A DNA stretch of 6,683 bases from Hydrogenothermaceae bacterium (GTDB lineage Bacteria; Aquificota; Aquificae; Hydrogenothermales; Hydrogenothermaceae), in the NCBI GenBank assembly GCA_026984415.1, contig JALSSE010000445.1:1-6683 (forward strand), written 5' to 3'. Position 1 is the first letter of the stretch, and each line of letters opens with the position of its first letter. The notes under the pieces were generated by a model. It made no database searches. It saw only the letters and a list, made by a program, of their open reading frames with translations, and had not been told where the DNA came from. Below, in pieces: positions 6,408-6,683 of this stretch. Both the position numbers and the translations under genes were made by a program.

Positions 6408-6430
6408 GATTGCTCTACAAGCAATTTTTT
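6406..6430 (+). terminator. Rho-independent terminator after the helicase gene
   Basis: ATTGCT (6409-6414) and AGCAAT (6420-6425) form a perfect 6-bp stem with the 5-nt loop CTACA, followed by a run of six T (6425-6430). A G-U pair and two A-U pairs can extend the stem to 6406-6428. It begins at the helicase stop codon and closes the vapB-vapC-helicase operon. Read on the minus strand, the hairpin lacks a following T-run, so it seems to serve the plus strand only. Confidence 0.82.
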
Positions 6431-6465
6431 CATCTTTCTACTTGGATTATGGTATGCCTGCCATC

Positions 6466-6683
6466 TCAATGATAATCTACAGTGGCAACATCATAGATAT
6501 CACCACTTTCAAATCTAAAAATAATCATGTATTGGTCATTTATTCTTATACTGTAATATCCTTTTAAATCTCCTTTAAGAGCTTCAAGTTTATTAGCTGG
6601 GGGAATTTTCAAATCCTCTAATGAATTAGCCCTTCTTAACATCTCCAGTTTTTTACAGCCCTTTTCCATGAAACTTTTAATCA
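6466..6683 (-). CDS. higB: HigB/RelE-family toxin, short form, N-terminus at window edge
   Basis: The conserved core is clear: LRRANSLEDLKIPPANKLEAL, then KGDLKGYYSIRINDQY, and the C-terminus DVATVDYH. HigB toxins are ribosome-dependent mRNA interferases. The frame stays open to the window end, and the residues before Met 6669 read I-K-S-F, the usual family start after Met. The last two bases, read on the minus strand, are TG, so the true ATG probably begins one base outside the window. That gives about 72 residues against roughly 90 for the family; about 20 residues between IKSF and KKLEML are missing. The common NDQYR/NDQWR arginine is Met here (NDQYMIIF). No antitoxin gene follows at the usual downstream place. 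The protein may be inactive or an unusual short variant. Confidence 0.8.
   Translation of the reverse strand, partial: IKSFMEKGCKKLEMLRRANSLEDLKIPPANKLEALKGDLKGYYSIRINDQYMIIFRFESGDIYDVATVDYH

Noticed and set aside
1..6683. CRISPR arrays, tRNA or rRNA genes, insertion sequences or integrase genes
   Set aside because: None seen. Nearly all bases are covered by protein genes, and the gaps (2617-2685 and 6408-6465) are too short for such elements.

Overview
The window is an AT-rich, tightly packed bacterial segment. It holds the end of one hydrogenase-maturation gene (hypD) and all of the next (hypE). Two toxin-antitoxin (TA) modules are wedged between them, and a third TA module leads into a large nuclease/helicase gene. 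Strongly biased A-rich codon use, lysine/glutamate-rich proteins, hyp genes and many PIN and MNT/HEPN modules suggest a thermophilic, hydrogen-oxidising bacterium, perhaps of the Aquificota (Persephonella or Sulfurihydrogenibium-like). That assignment is an inference from style, not from a search.

Layout. Bases 1-305: C-terminal 100 codons of hypD. Bases 310-1031: an MNT nucleotidyltransferase and HEPN protein pair (mntA/hepT type) overlapping by 64 nt. Bases 1042-1613: a vapBC pair with a 55-codon antitoxin gene and a PIN toxin joined by an ATGA overlap. Bases 1621-2616: complete hypE, whose Shine-Dalgarno overlaps the vapC stop codon. Bases 2617-2685: the only real promoter gap, with a perfect 10-bp-arm inverted repeat. 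Bases 2686-3295: a second vapBC pair with an AbrB-fold antitoxin and a TTG-started PIN toxin. Bases 3288-6407: a protein of about 1039 residues that joins a PLD-family nuclease domain to a SNF2-type helicase. Bases 6406-6430: an intrinsic terminator. Bases 6466-6683, minus strand: a shortened HigB/RelE-family toxin that runs off the window.

How they may work together. hypD and hypE act in building the Fe(CN)2CO centre of [NiFe] hydrogenases. The two TA modules between them have no visible promoter of their own and are probably read on the hyp transcript. Downstream, vapB-vapC-helicase looks like a self-contained three-gene operon: promoter/operator, two overlapping start/stop junctions, then a terminator. 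No methyltransferase lies in this operon. The most interesting hypothesis is that the autoregulated VapBC pair controls or guards a PLD-SNF2 defence effector. The plainer alternative is that several TA modules and a defence gene have piled up at one insertion hotspot. Four toxin types (HEPN, two different PIN/VapC, HigB) occur within 6.7 kb.
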